Source: an uncultured Collinsella sp.
GTDB lineage: Bacteria > Actinomycetota > Coriobacteriia > Coriobacteriales > Coriobacteriaceae
Assembly: GCA_959019945.1 (NCBI GenBank)
Contig: CAUEQD010000025.1
Span: 1 to 29,091 of the forward strand
DNA length: 29,091 bases
Direction: 5' to 3'
The notes below the pieces were generated by a model, which was not told the origin of the DNA, did not search any database, and was given only the letters and a program-made list of their open reading frames with translations. Shown here piece by piece: positions 15,000-24,093 of this stretch. Position numbers and translations under genes: made by a program. Every line of letters starts with the position of its first letter. The first letter of the stretch is position 1.

Positions 15000-17780
15000 A
15001 TGGATGGTCCAAGCGTGAGTCTCGGCAGCAAACTATCCAATGCAAAGGTCTCCTTTGCGATATTTAAGCGCGACATTAAGCGACTGCTCGTGAACCCCGT
15101 CGCCTTGGTGGTTACCCTTGGCGTGTGCGTTATTCCCTCGCTGTATGCCTGGTACAACATCGTGGCTAACTGGGATCCGTACGGAAACACCCAGGGTATC
15201 AAGATTGCCATCGCCAACAACGATCGGGGCACCCAAAACGACTTGGTGGGCGAGCTCAACGCTGGCGACAAAGTGGTCGACCAGCTCAAGGAGAACGATC
15301 AGCTGGGCTGGACCTTCGTTGACTCGGCGGCCGATGCCAAGGAGGGCGTCGAGAGCGGTGAGTACTATGCGGCCATCGTAATCCCCAAGAACTTCTCGGA
15401 TAACCTGGTTTCGATGCTCGATGGCAACTACCATCAGCCCAAGCTTACGTACTACGTCAATGAGAAGAAGAGCGCTATTGCGCCCAAGGTTACCGACACC
15501 GGCGCAAGCACCATCGAGGAGCAGATCAACTCGGAATTTGTCTCCACGGTGGGCGAGACCGTTGCCAGTATTGCCAAGGATGCCGGAGTCGATTTAAAGG
15601 ACAAGGCAACCCAGACTCGGGATTCGTTGGCAAGTTCTGTCTCCGAGGCATCCGATACCTTGGGCGAGGTGCGCGATTCGATTGGCGACATGAATGCCGC
15701 TATCGATAAGACGAGTGGCGCTATCGCCTCGGCCGATGCGGCACTTGCCGGCATGCAGGGTCAGGCGCCGTCACTGACGCAAGCGATCTCTCAGGGCAAC
15801 GACCTGCTGGGTGAAGCTCGCACCACGGTGGGCAACTCTATCGCCTCGCTCTCCAAGGCGCTCTCGGAAGGCAGCCTTGCGCTCACCAAGACGTCGGCCT
15901 CCGCGAACGCTGCCATCGGCAAGCTGACGGGCACGGTCACATCTACGACCACCCGTATCGACAACTCGCTCGAGTCTCTCCAAGCGACGATCGACCACAA
16001 TAAGGCCGTTATCGGGCACTTGGAGATTCTCGCCAATGACACGTCGACAGGTTCCGAGGAAATTGACGCGCGCATTGTATCGACCATCAATACGCTCCGT
16101 GAGCAGAACGAGAAGTTGCAGAGCATCAAGGACGGTCTGTCCGCGCAGTCGAGCGCCATGGCGAATGACGCCGCGGCTGTTTCGGGTGCCAGCGACGCTA
16201 TCAATAACGCAATCCAGACCGGTGCGACCAACCTTGGCCAGGCCCAAACAAGCCTGGGCCAAAACGCGCTGCCGAAGGCCTCGAGCGCGCTCGATTCCTT
16301 TGCCGCCGTTTCGGGCGATCTGACGGGAATTGTATCTGGCCTCACGCCCACGATTGCAAGCGCGCGCGGTACGCTTTCGCAGCTTAACGCTACGCTCGGC
16401 CAGGCCAAGACCACGCTGTCCCAGACCGATTCCTCGCTTGCCAAGGTCCAGGACAAGCTTGCGACCGCAGCCAATGACATCGCGGCGCTGCAGACCTCTG
16501 AGTCTATGGGCGAGCTCGCCGACCTTATGGGCGTCGATGTCAATGACGTGGCAGACTTCATGGCCTCTCCGGTCGAGCTGACGTCCAAGTCGATCTATCC
16601 GGTCAAGAGCTTTGGCTCGGGCATCGCTCCCTTCTACACCAATCTGGCGCTTTGGGTGGGCGGCTACGTGCTCATCGCCATCTATAAGCTCGAAGTCGAC
16701 CGCGAAGGCATCGGCAGCTTTACCGCGCGTCAGGGCTACTTTGGTCGCTGGTTGCTCCTGGTAATCCTGGGCGCTTTGCAGGCCATCATCGTTACGGTGG
16801 GCGATCTGGTCATTGGCGTGCAGTGCGTCAACCCGCTCCTATTTGTGCTGGGTGGTATCGCCATCTCGTTTACGTACGTCAACATCATTTACGCGCTGTC
16901 CACTACGTTTAAGCACATCGGCAAGGCAATCGGCGTCATTCTGGTTATCGTGCAGATTCCGGGTTCATCAGGTATGTACCCCATCGAGATGATGCCCGGC
17001 TTCTTCCAGTGGCTGCATCCGCTGCTGCCCTTTACCTACGGCATCAATCTGCTGCGTGAGACGGTCGGCGGCATGTACTCGTTCAACTACCTGTTTAACC
17101 TGTGCATTCTGGGCGTGTTCTTGATCGTGGCGCTCTTTATCGGCCTGCAACTGCGTCCGCTGCTGCTCAACCTCAACCTGCTCTTCGATAAGCAGCTTTC
17201 CACGACGGGTTTAATGATCTGTGAGTCCAATGACCTGCCGCGCCAGCGCTACTCGCTGCGCACGGCCATGCGTGTCATGCTTGATTCCGATTCGTACCGT
17301 CGCGAACTGCTCGATCATGCGGTCGCCTTTGAACATCGCTACCCGTACTACATCAAGGGCGGTTTCGCCGCTGTAGTCGGCGTGCAGGTGCTGCTCTTCG
17401 TTCTGTCGACGGTTCTCGATATCGACAACAATGGCAAGATCATTTTGCTGGTCATCTGGATTATCTCGGTCATTGCCATCTGCGGCTGGCTCATCAACAT
17501 CGAGTACATCCGCGCAAGCCTCAACACCCAGATGCGCATCTCGGCGCTTTCGGATGAGGACCTGCGCCGCGAGATGCGCGAGCACACGGCCGCCATTCCG
17601 GCCGCTCGTCACATGTTCGGCTTGAATGCGAGCGAGCGGGGGTCTGAACCCAAGACTCAGACTGTCAGCCAATGCGGTCATCGCGATGCGGTCCATGTGC
17701 CCGAGAACGGGGATGACACGTTTGTGATGAATGAAAAGAACGCCCCGCTCGGCAAGCACTCCAAAGGAGGTGAGGCATAA
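15000..17780 (+). CDS. YhgE/Pip-family membrane protein (first of a tandem pair)
   Basis: About 926 residues in the YhgE/Pip layout. One N-terminal membrane helix (VALVVTLGVCVIPSLYAWYN) is followed by a ~500-residue extracytoplasmic region rich in Ala, Ser, Thr and Asp with coiled-coil-like spacing. About five C-terminal helices follow, resembling ABC-2 permeases. Beyond these is an extra ~220-residue extension with two more helices (YIKGGFAAVVGVQVLLFVL and ILLVIWIISVIAICGWLI) and a charged tail, absent from the second copy. The family includes the Lactococcus phage-infection protein Pip and is related to EsaA/YueB; its biochemical role is unclear. The start is uncertain: ATG 15000, GTG 15015 and ATG 14964 are all in frame and none has a strong ribosome site. 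Confidence 0.88.
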   Translation: MDGPSVSLGSKLSNAKVSFAIFKRDIKRLLVNPVALVVTLGVCVIPSLYAWYNIVANWDPYGNTQGIKIAIANNDRGTQNDLVGELNAGDKVVDQLKENDQLGWTFVDSAADAKEGVESGEYYAAIVIPKNFSDNLVSMLDGNYHQPKLTYYVNEKKSAIAPKVTDTGASTIEEQINSEFVSTVGETVASIAKDAGVDLKDKATQTRDSLASSVSEASDTLGEVRDSIGDMNAAIDKTSGAIASADAALAGMQGQAPSLTQAISQGNDLLGEARTTVGNSIASLSKALSEGSLALTKTSASANAAIGKLTGTVTSTTTRIDNSLESLQATIDHNKAVIGHLEILANDTSTGSEEIDARIVSTINTLREQNEKLQSIKDGLSAQSSAMANDAAAVSGASDAINNAIQTGATNLGQAQTSLGQNALPKASSALDSFAAVSGDLTGIVSGLTPTIASARGTLSQLNATLGQAKTTLSQTDSSLAKVQDKLATAANDIAALQTSESMGELADLMGVDVNDVADFMASPVELTSKSIYPVKSFGSGIAPFYTNLALWVGGYVLIAIYKLEVDREGIGSFTARQGYFGRWLLLVILGALQAIIVTVGDLVIGVQCVNPLLFVLGGIAISFTYVNIIYALSTTFKHIGKAIGVILVIVQIPGSSGMYPIEMMPGFFQWLHPLLPFTYGINLLRETVGGMYSFNYLFNLCILGVFLIVALFIGLQLRPLLLNLNLLFDKQLSTTGLMICESNDLPRQRYSLRTAMRVMLDSDSYRRELLDHAVAFEHRYPYYIKGGFAAVVGVQVLLFVLSTVLDIDNNGKIILLVIWIISVIAICGWLINIEYIRASLNTQMRISALSDEDLRREMREHTAAIPAARHMFGLNASERGSEPKTQTVSQCGHRDAVHVPENGDDTFVMNEKNAPLGKHSKGGEA

Positions 17781-19970
17781 ATGAAGAACATCCTGCATCT
17801 GTTTAAGCGCGATGTCCAAAACGTGTCTCGCTCCGTAATCGGCTTGGTTGTCGTGATGGGCCTCGTTATCGTACCGTGCCTGTACGCGTGGTTTAATATC
17901 GCCGGCAGCTGGGATCCGTACGGCAACACCGGCAATCTTAAGATCGCCGTGGTCAACACCGATGAGGGTTACGAGAGCGATCTGATCCCTGTCGAGGTCA
18001 ACGTGGGCGAAAACGTGACCGCCACCCTGCGCGGCAACGAGAGCTTCGATTGGGTTGTACTCAACAATCGAGAAAAGGCCATCGAGGGCGTCAAATCGGG
18101 CGCATACTATGCGGCTGTCGTCATCCCCAAGACGTTTAGTGCCGATATGATGACGCTCTTCTCGACCGATGTGAAGCATGCCGATATCGAGTTCTACGAG
18201 AACCAGAAGGCAAATGCCATTGCTCAGATCGTGACCGAGAAGGGCTCGAGCGCCGTCCAGAGTCAGGTCAACGAGACCTTTACCGAAACCATTACGGCTA
18301 TCGGTCTTAAAACCGTGTCCAGCCTGCTCGACTACATGAGCACCGACCAGGTGAACAACTTTATCGCCAACCTGTCCTCGACGCTGGGCGATTCGGTCGA
18401 GGATCTGCAAGACGTTCAGGCCAGCGCAACGTCGCTGGCGGGCATTTTGAGTTCCACGTCCGATTCGCTGACGTCGGCGGGCGGTATGCTCAAGCAGACG
18501 GGCACGGTCGATGAGTCGACTAAGCAGCTGATGGAGCATGCCAAGAGCGGTATCGATGATTCCAAAGAAGCGCTTAAGGCGGCAAACGATGCCATCGATG
18601 CCGCGATCGATGGAAGTGCGGGTTCGTTCGACAATGTGTCTGCCGAGCTCGCGAAGGCGTTCGATGCCGCGAACCAGCATGTCGACCTTACGGTGTCCCA
18701 ACTCAACGATGCCGCTGCGGCCCTCAATGCGCGCGCCAAGGATATCGATGCGATGGCCGATCAGCTCCGCAGCTTTGCCGACCAGGTGAGGGATGAGAAT
18801 TTGAAGGACGGCCTCAAGTCCGCTGCGACGTCGCTGGGCAGAATTGCCGTGGAGTACCGCAACAATGCGAAGGACCTGACGGCGACCGCAAAGTCCCTTT
18901 CGGACAGCATGGCGGAGGCCAACAACTCGCGTGCCGAGGTCGACCAGGCCATCGCCGATGCCAAGGCGGGTATCTCGGGTGCCAAGTCCGACTACGATTC
19001 TACGTTCTCGGTTAAGGCCAAGGAGCTCAAGAAGACCATTTCGGGCGTTCTGGATTCCCTGAACGGTATCTCGGGTGACTTGGATAGCGCCGTGAGCGGT
19101 CTGACCGACGCCTCTGGTTCGCTCGCGAAGGGTCTCTCCAAGGCCGCAAAGCTGGTCAACAAGGCTTCCGATCAGCTGGGCGAGGCGTCGGACAAGATCA
19201 GTGCCTTTAAGGACGAGCTTGATAGCGCTCTGATCTCGGGTGACCTGGCCACGATCAAGACGATGATCGGCAACGACCCCGAGGGTCTGGCCGTGTCGCT
19301 TTCCGGTCCCGTCGCGCTCGACCGCAAGCCGGTCTATCCGATCCGCAACTACGGCTCGGCCATGGCGCCGTTCTATACGATTTTGTCGCTGTGGGTGGGC
19401 TCGATTGTTCTGGCGGCCATGATGAAGGTCTCGGTTGACGATGAGCTTATCAACGAGCTCATTCCCGTGCGCCTGCACGAGATCTACCTGGGCCGTTATC
19501 TGTTCTTTGGCGGTCTGGCCTTGCTGCAGGCGACGCTCGTGTGCGCGGGCGACATTCTGTTCTTTGGCATCCAGTGCGACAACCCGTTGCAGTTTGTGCT
19601 GGCGGGCTGGGTCGCGAGTCTCGTGTTCTCCAATATCGTCTACACGCTTACGGTTTCGTTTGGCGATATCGGCAAGGCCCTCGCTGTCGTGCTGCTGGTC
19701 ATGCAGGTCGGCGGTTCGGGCGGTACGTTCCCCATCGAGATGACCGGTCCCGTGTTCCAGGCGATCTATCCGTTCCTGCCGTTTACCCACGGCATCAACG
19801 CCATGCACGCCGCCATGGCCGGTGCCTACCATATGGAGTACTGGGTTGAGCTGGGTATTCTGGCGAGCTATCTGATTCCGTCGCTGGCCCTGGGCGTCGT
19901 CTTCCGCCGCCCGGTTATCAAAGCTAACGACTGGATCATCGAAAAGCTGGAATCAACTAAGTTGATCTAG
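17781..19970 (+). CDS. YhgE/Pip-family membrane protein (second of a tandem pair)
   Basis: A 729-residue paralogue of the preceding protein. It shares the N-terminal block FKRD, the helix ending in PCLYAWFNIAGSWDPYGNTG, and the motif AAVVIPKTFSADM. A long Ala/Ser/Asp-rich helical extracytoplasmic region (about 200-480) leads to five or six C-terminal helices, with GGSGGTFPIEMTGPVFQAIY and LPFTHGINAMHAAMAG near the end. The start codon abuts the upstream stop (TAA then ATG). A textbook ribosome site, AAAGGAGGTGA (17763-17773), lies inside the last codons of the first gene, so the two are translationally coupled and probably made in similar amounts. A two-part complex is a reasonable inference. 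Substrate or function is unknown. Confidence 0.9.
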   Translation: MKNILHLFKRDVQNVSRSVIGLVVVMGLVIVPCLYAWFNIAGSWDPYGNTGNLKIAVVNTDEGYESDLIPVEVNVGENVTATLRGNESFDWVVLNNREKAIEGVKSGAYYAAVVIPKTFSADMMTLFSTDVKHADIEFYENQKANAIAQIVTEKGSSAVQSQVNETFTETITAIGLKTVSSLLDYMSTDQVNNFIANLSSTLGDSVEDLQDVQASATSLAGILSSTSDSLTSAGGMLKQTGTVDESTKQLMEHAKSGIDDSKEALKAANDAIDAAIDGSAGSFDNVSAELAKAFDAANQHVDLTVSQLNDAAAALNARAKDIDAMADQLRSFADQVRDENLKDGLKSAATSLGRIAVEYRNNAKDLTATAKSLSDSMAEANNSRAEVDQAIADAKAGISGAKSDYDSTFSVKAKELKKTISGVLDSLNGISGDLDSAVSGLTDASGSLAKGLSKAAKLVNKASDQLGEASDKISAFKDELDSALISGDLATIKTMIGNDPEGLAVSLSGPVALDRKPVYPIRNYGSAMAPFYTILSLWVGSIVLAAMMKVSVDDELINELIPVRLHEIYLGRYLFFGGLALLQATLVCAGDILFFGIQCDNPLQFVLAGWVASLVFSNIVYTLTVSFGDIGKALAVVLLVMQVGGSGGTFPIEMTGPVFQAIYPFLPFTHGINAMHAAMAGAYHMEYWVELGILASYLIPSLALGVVFRRPVIKANDWIIEKLESTKLI

Positions 19971-20067
19971 TTCAGCCACGTAAACGCTGTCGGAACATTG
20001 AGGTCTTCCAGTTTGACACTTTATTATGCTGGATTGCGATGCAACGCCGGTTGTTGCTACAGTAGCG

Positions 20068-20104
20068 GGGCGTGCCGGGGGTCCGGTGCGCCCTGTTCTT
20101 ATTT
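20068..20104 (+). terminator. Terminator of the YhgE/Pip operon
   Basis: GGGCGTGCCGG (20068-20078) pairs with CCGGTGCGCCC (20083-20093) over 11 bp with two wobbles and a GGGT loop, followed by TGTTCTTATTT. Confidence 0.7.
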
Positions 20105-20131
20105 GACCATGAGGCGGCATGCGGCTATGCG
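20103..20131 (+). promoter_or_regulatory. Candidate promoter of the DMT transporter gene
   Basis: TTGACC (20103-20108) and TATGCG (20126-20131) are 17 bp apart, just after the preceding terminator and 41 bp ahead of the start codon. An alternative, TTGAGG (19998) with TATTAT (20022), lies before the terminator. Confidence 0.4.
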
Positions 20132-20171
20132 CGTGCGGACACCACGCCCAGACTGAGCGCGAGGATGCCCT

Positions 20172-21155
20172 ATGGCCCAGAATGCCGTTGATGAAATCGA
20201 AAACATGCCCGATAGCCCCGTCGCACGGGAGGACCTGGGCGCCGGCGGCACCTCCCGCGGCGCCGGCGCGCGTTCCCCGTTCTTCTGGAAGGTCTTGCTG
20301 CTATCGGTGGCGGTCATCTGGGGTTATTCCTTTACCACCATGAAAGATGCGCTCGACACCATTCCGGTGTTCGAACTGCTCTATATTCGTTTTCTTCCGG
20401 CTTCGCTGGTTATGTTCGCCATCTTCCACAAACGCATCATCGTGCACTTTAATGCCCGCAACCTTATCGTCGGACTTGGTATGGGCACACTTATGTGGGG
20501 CGCGTACGGTTTGCAGACGATTGGCCTGGCACAGACCACGGCGGGCAAGAGTGCATTTTTGACGGGTACCTATTGCATCCTCGTGCCGTTTGCAAGCTAC
20601 GTCCTAAGCGGCGAAAAGCTTACCCGTTACAACTTGGGCGCCGCGTTGCTGTGCCTGGCGGGCATTGGCTTGGTGGCGCTCGATAGCGTCGAGTTCAATG
20701 CCGGCGATGCCATTACGCTGGGCGGCGCGGTCTTCTTTGCCATCCAGATGGCGGTGACCGCCAAGTACGGTCGCAAGATGGATATCAACGTCATCACGTT
20801 TTGGATGTTTGTGGGCAATGGTGTCCTAAGCCTGATCTCGTCGCTGTTGTTCGAGACCCAAGCGTCCTCGTCCGTGTGGACGCCGAGCTTTATCTGCGTA
20901 ATGGCCTTTCTCTCGGTGGGCTGCACGTGCGTGGCGCTGCTCATCCAAAACGTCGGCTTGGCGCACGTCCCGGCCTCGACGGGCTCACTGCTGCTTTCGA
21001 TGGAGTCGCCATCGGGCGTGTTGTTTTCGGTGCTGCTGATGGGGGAGGCGCTCACCTCGCGCCTGCTTGCCGGCTTTGCGCTCATCTTCCTGTCGATCAT
21101 TTTGAGTGAGACGCATTTCGATTTCTTGCGCCGAAAATCTCGCCCGCAATTGTAA
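20172..21155 (+). CDS. EamA-domain drug/metabolite (DMT) family transporter
   Basis: A 327-residue polytopic membrane protein. After a ~35-residue cytoplasmic leader there are about ten helices arranged as two EamA repeats. The first repeat starts with LLLSVAVIWGYSFTTMKDAL and contains GLQTIGLAQTTAGKSAFLTG. The second contains FFAIQMAVTAKYG and ends with VPASTGSLLLSMESPSGVLF and LAGFALIFLSIILSE. These are characteristic DMT features. The ATG has GAGGA upstream at about 7 nt. It stands alone between two terminators. The substrate cannot be read from the sequence; family members export metabolites or amino acids. Confidence 0.92.
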   Translation: MAQNAVDEIENMPDSPVAREDLGAGGTSRGAGARSPFFWKVLLLSVAVIWGYSFTTMKDALDTIPVFELLYIRFLPASLVMFAIFHKRIIVHFNARNLIVGLGMGTLMWGAYGLQTIGLAQTTAGKSAFLTGTYCILVPFASYVLSGEKLTRYNLGAALLCLAGIGLVALDSVEFNAGDAITLGGAVFFAIQMAVTAKYGRKMDINVITFWMFVGNGVLSLISSLLFETQASSSVWTPSFICVMAFLSVGCTCVALLIQNVGLAHVPASTGSLLLSMESPSGVLFSVLLMGEALTSRLLAGFALIFLSIILSETHFDFLRRKSRPQL

Positions 21156-21167
21156 ACAACTTGTTGC

Positions 21168-21194
21168 GCCGCCCTCCCGGGGCGGCATTTTTTA
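21168..21194 (+). terminator. Terminator of the DMT transporter gene
   Basis: GCCGCCC (21168-21174) pairs perfectly with GGGCGGC (21180-21186) around TCCCG, followed by ATTTTTTAT. Confidence 0.92.
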
Positions 21195-21218
21195 TGCCTC
21201 GCCCTTAAAGTAGTACCT

Positions 21219-21240
21219 TGCACTTTACGCTATCAAAGTG
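21219..21240. promoter_or_regulatory. Operator-like inverted repeat upstream of the M20 gene
   Basis: GCACTTT (21219-21225) and AAAGTGC (21234-21240) form a perfect 7-bp inverted repeat with an 8-bp spacer, 31 bp before the start codon. No T-run follows, so it is more likely a protein-binding site than a terminator. Confidence 0.45.
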
Positions 21241-21271
21241 CTTGCTGCAAAAACGATACTGGAGGGCATCT

Positions 21272-22570
21272 ATGGCACCAGCTTTGTCCGATCTTCAACC
21301 GCAATCAGCGCCCAAGGCCACCGCAGCGGCGCAGACCGCTATCGGTGACGGTCTTGTTGCAGAAGCTCAGGCTTTTGCAGGCGAGCTCGCTGCGTGGCGA
21401 CACGATTTACATCAGATGCCCGAGCTGGGTAATAGCCTCCCGCAGACCTCTGCGTATATCCAAGCGCGCCTGACCGAGATGGATATCCCATTTGCTACGC
21501 TCGTCGATGGTTCCTGCGTTGTGGGCCTTGTCGGCGCCGGCGCGGCAGCTGCTGCTCGGGGTAACGGTACGTGCACGGACAAGCAGGCCGGTACGGTCAT
21601 CATGCTCCGTGGCGACATGGATGCCTTGCCCGTTGCCGAGGAATCCGGCGAGCCCTTTGCATCCACCAATGGCTGCATGCATGCTTGTGGTCACGATATG
21701 CACGCGACGGCGCTGCTTGGTGCGGCGCGCTTGCTCAAGGCCCGCGAGGCCGAGCTTGTCGACGCCAATGCCACCGTCAAACTGCTGTTCCAGCCGGGTG
21801 AGGAAACCTTTGAGGGTGCCCGCGCCGCCATCGCCGACGGTCTGCTGCAGAACCCGCGTCCTCAGGCTGCCTTTGCCATGCACGTTAACAGCCAGTCGCC
21901 GCTTGACCTGGTGCTCTACGGCAGCCCGGCGCTCTCGGGCGTGTACGGTTTTCGCATCACGCTTCAGGGCAAGGGCGGCCATGGCTCGAGCCCCGAGATC
22001 TGCATCGACCCCATTACGGCCGGCGTCCATGTGCATCTGGCGCTTCAGGAGCTCATCTCCCGCGAGGTGCCGGCGGCCAAGGAGATCGCGCTTACCGTTG
22101 GCAAGTTCGCCGGCGGTCAGGCCGCAAATGTCATTCCTGACACTTGTGTGCTTGAGGGAACGCTGCGTGGCTTCGACGTCGAGCTCATGGAGCACCTCAA
22201 GACCCGCATCGCCGAGGTCGTCAACGGCGTGGCCGCAACGTATCGCACGCCAGCGACCATCGAGGCGCTCTCGGATGTCCCCCCGCTCGTGCTCGATGAC
22301 GACATGACCCAGGCTTCGCTTGGCTATGTGGGCGCGACGCTGCCCAAGGCCGCCTTCTTGCCGCTTTTCCATGCCATGGCGAGCGAGGACTTTGCGCTTA
22401 TCTCGAGCGAGATCCCGAGCGCGTACTTTACCGTGGGCGCCGCTGTAACCGATACGGATGAGCATTTTGCCCAGCACCATCCCAAGGCGCGCTTTAACGA
22501 TGCCGAGCTGCCGCTCGGTGCCGCAGCTTATACCGCTGTCGCTTTGGGCTACATCGCCGACCACCGATAG
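21272..22570 (+). CDS. M20-family metal-dependent amidohydrolase/peptidase
   Basis: A 432-residue cytosolic hydrolase of the M20D type (N-acyl amino acid or aminobenzoyl-glutamate hydrolases). Visible motifs are WRHDLHQMPELG, LRGDMDALPVAEESG, MHACGHDMHATALLGAARLL (metal-binding Cys and His) and LLFQPGEETFEGARAAIADG (catalytic Glu pair). The dimerisation domain carries GKGGHGSSP, and MASEDFALI supplies the final metal ligand region. I choose ATG 21272 because GGAGG precedes it at about 6 nt; the frame is open from a TTG at 21218. An MFS gene follows after 39 bp, suggesting uptake and cleavage of one amide compound. The exact substrate is unknown. Confidence 0.93.
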   Translation: MAPALSDLQPQSAPKATAAAQTAIGDGLVAEAQAFAGELAAWRHDLHQMPELGNSLPQTSAYIQARLTEMDIPFATLVDGSCVVGLVGAGAAAAARGNGTCTDKQAGTVIMLRGDMDALPVAEESGEPFASTNGCMHACGHDMHATALLGAARLLKAREAELVDANATVKLLFQPGEETFEGARAAIADGLLQNPRPQAAFAMHVNSQSPLDLVLYGSPALSGVYGFRITLQGKGGHGSSPEICIDPITAGVHVHLALQELISREVPAAKEIALTVGKFAGGQAANVIPDTCVLEGTLRGFDVELMEHLKTRIAEVVNGVAATYRTPATIEALSDVPPLVLDDDMTQASLGYVGATLPKAAFLPLFHAMASEDFALISSEIPSAYFTVGAAVTDTDEHFAQHHPKARFNDAELPLGAAAYTAVALGYIADHR

Positions 22571-22609
22571 CACCCAATCTTGCTACTCGTTTGTTTAAAA
22601 AGGAGCAGT

Positions 22610-23914
22610 ATGTCCCAGCAACGTAAGTTCTTCCCCGGCTGGCTCGTCGTGGCCTCCGGCTTTGTGATCATGGCCACGTGCTACACCATTTTCGTCAACT
22701 GCATGAGCCTGTTTCAGCCGCTCATCGTAAGCGACCTCGGGATTACGCTTGCGCAGTACAACATCTCCAACGCCATCTCCACTGTGGTGAGCGTTATCGG
22801 CTCACTTGTGATCGGTCATGTGGCCGATAAAGTGAGCGGTCGCGTTTTGGGCTCCCTCACTGTAATCGCCACCTCTGCCGTTCTTGCCGGGATGAGCTTT
22901 GTCGGTGAGCTGTGGCAGGTCTACGTGCTCTTTGCCGCCTCGGGGTGCTTTGCCGTCGCCTCGACCCGTCTGCTTATCAGCCTGGTGACCGCCAACTGGT
23001 TTGCGGCCAAGCGAGGCCTTGCCATCTCCATCGCACTTTCGGGTTCGGGCTTTGGCGGCGCTATTCTGTCTCCCATCGTGAGCTCGCTGATCGTGAGCGT
23101 TGGCTGGCGTTCCGCCTTCCTGGTGCTCGCGGCTATCTGTATGGTGGCGGCGCTGCCCATCACGGCCTATTCCTTCCGCACCAAGCCTTCCGAGATCGGT
23201 CTTAAGCCGCTCGGCGAGAACCCGGGCGATCCGTCCGTCTCGACGGCTGGCGACAAGGACGAGTACACGGCGCCCGAGGTTAACGTTGGCTGGTCTCGCA
23301 TCAAGAAGAGCCCGGCGTTTTGGCTGCTTGTCGTCGCCTTCCTCTTTATGGGCCTCGTTAACGGCGCCATCTTGCCCAACCAGGTTACCAACATGACGAG
23401 CGTTACCGTCAACGGCGCCAAGATCGTCACGGGCGGTCACGATCCCATGTGGGCGGGCACTGTGCTTTCGGCCTACATGGTCACCGTCGTTATCGCCAAG
23501 ATTTCGCTCGGCGCCATCTACGATCGCTTTGGCCTGCGCTTTGGCAACGTGCTGGGATCCGTTGCGTGCATTATCGCCTGCGTTGCTCTGTGCTTCCCCG
23601 CAACCGACCTCGGCCCCATCGTGGCCGCTGTGAGCTTTGGTATCGGAACGTGCATGGGCACCATCACGCCTACCATCGCCGCGTCCAAGCAGTTTGGCAT
23701 GGCCGACCTCGGCAAGGTCACGGGCACCATTACCTCGCTCGAGATGGTCGGCGGCACCGTGGGTGCCATTGTCTCGGGTGTGCTGTTCGATGCCACGGGC
23801 TCCTTTGCGAGCGCCTGGATTGTGTGCCTGGCGTGCTCCGTGGTCATGCTCGTGTTCCTGCTGGCCTCGGAGCCCATCGCCGCCAAGCTGCGCGCGAGTG
23901 TGGCGGGGGAGTAG
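22610..23914 (+). CDS. MFS transporter (oxalate/formate antiporter-like)
   Basis: A 434-residue major facilitator protein with about twelve helices in two halves. The first helix begins FFPGWLVVASGFVIM, a pattern seen in the oxalate/formate antiporter and monocarboxylate-type subgroup. The helix 2-3 loop has IGHVADKVSGRVLG, the usual MFS loop motif, and helix 5 carries ISIALSGSGFGGAILSPIVS. I choose ATG 22610 because AAGGAGC lies just upstream; the frame opens at 22580. It is probably co-transcribed with the M20 hydrolase. Substrate specificity is inferred only by context, perhaps a carboxylate or acylated amino acid. Confidence 0.92.
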   Translation: MSQQRKFFPGWLVVASGFVIMATCYTIFVNCMSLFQPLIVSDLGITLAQYNISNAISTVVSVIGSLVIGHVADKVSGRVLGSLTVIATSAVLAGMSFVGELWQVYVLFAASGCFAVASTRLLISLVTANWFAAKRGLAISIALSGSGFGGAILSPIVSSLIVSVGWRSAFLVLAAICMVAALPITAYSFRTKPSEIGLKPLGENPGDPSVSTAGDKDEYTAPEVNVGWSRIKKSPAFWLLVVAFLFMGLVNGAILPNQVTNMTSVTVNGAKIVTGGHDPMWAGTVLSAYMVTVVIAKISLGAIYDRFGLRFGNVLGSVACIIACVALCFPATDLGPIVAAVSFGIGTCMGTITPTIAASKQFGMADLGKVTGTITSLEMVGGTVGAIVSGVLFDATGSFASAWIVCLACSVVMLVFLLASEPIAAKLRASVAGE

Positions 23915-23949
23915 ACGTCCATCGCTCTTTGCTGTTCGCCCCGTTCTGT

Positions 23950-24013
23950 CCGTGGCTGCCCTGGAAGCCGAATGGATGCTCGTACCATCATTCGGTTTCC
24001 AAGGCGGCCACGG
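23950..24013. repeat. Long inverted repeat 1 after the MFS gene
   Basis: Arms 23950-23974 and 23989-24013 (25 nt each) pair across a 14-nt loop with two G-T wobbles and one C-A mismatch. No T-run follows on the plus strand. It is the first of three consecutive long hairpins. Confidence 0.85.
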
Positions 24014-24023
24014 GCCTACGAAA

Positions 24024-24087
24024 TGATCCGTTTTCCTCCGTCCCCAACAGATCACGTGATCCGAAGGGGACGGAGGAAAACGGATCA
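24024..24087. repeat. Long perfect inverted repeat 2 with palindromic loop
   Basis: Arms 24024-24045 and 24066-24087 are 22-nt perfect complements (core CCTCCGTCCCC / GGGGACGGAGG). The 20-nt loop contains the perfect 12-bp palindrome GATCACGTGATC (24050-24061). A partial copy of one arm lies at 14802-14823. Confidence 0.9.
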
Positions 24088-24093
24088 CAAACA

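Noticed and set aside
17211..19832. Long open frame on the minus strand (873 codons) opposite the second YhgE/Pip gene
   Set aside because: It is antisense to a clear gene, rich in His/Arg/Gly with no recognisable domains; such frames are common shadows in high-GC DNA.
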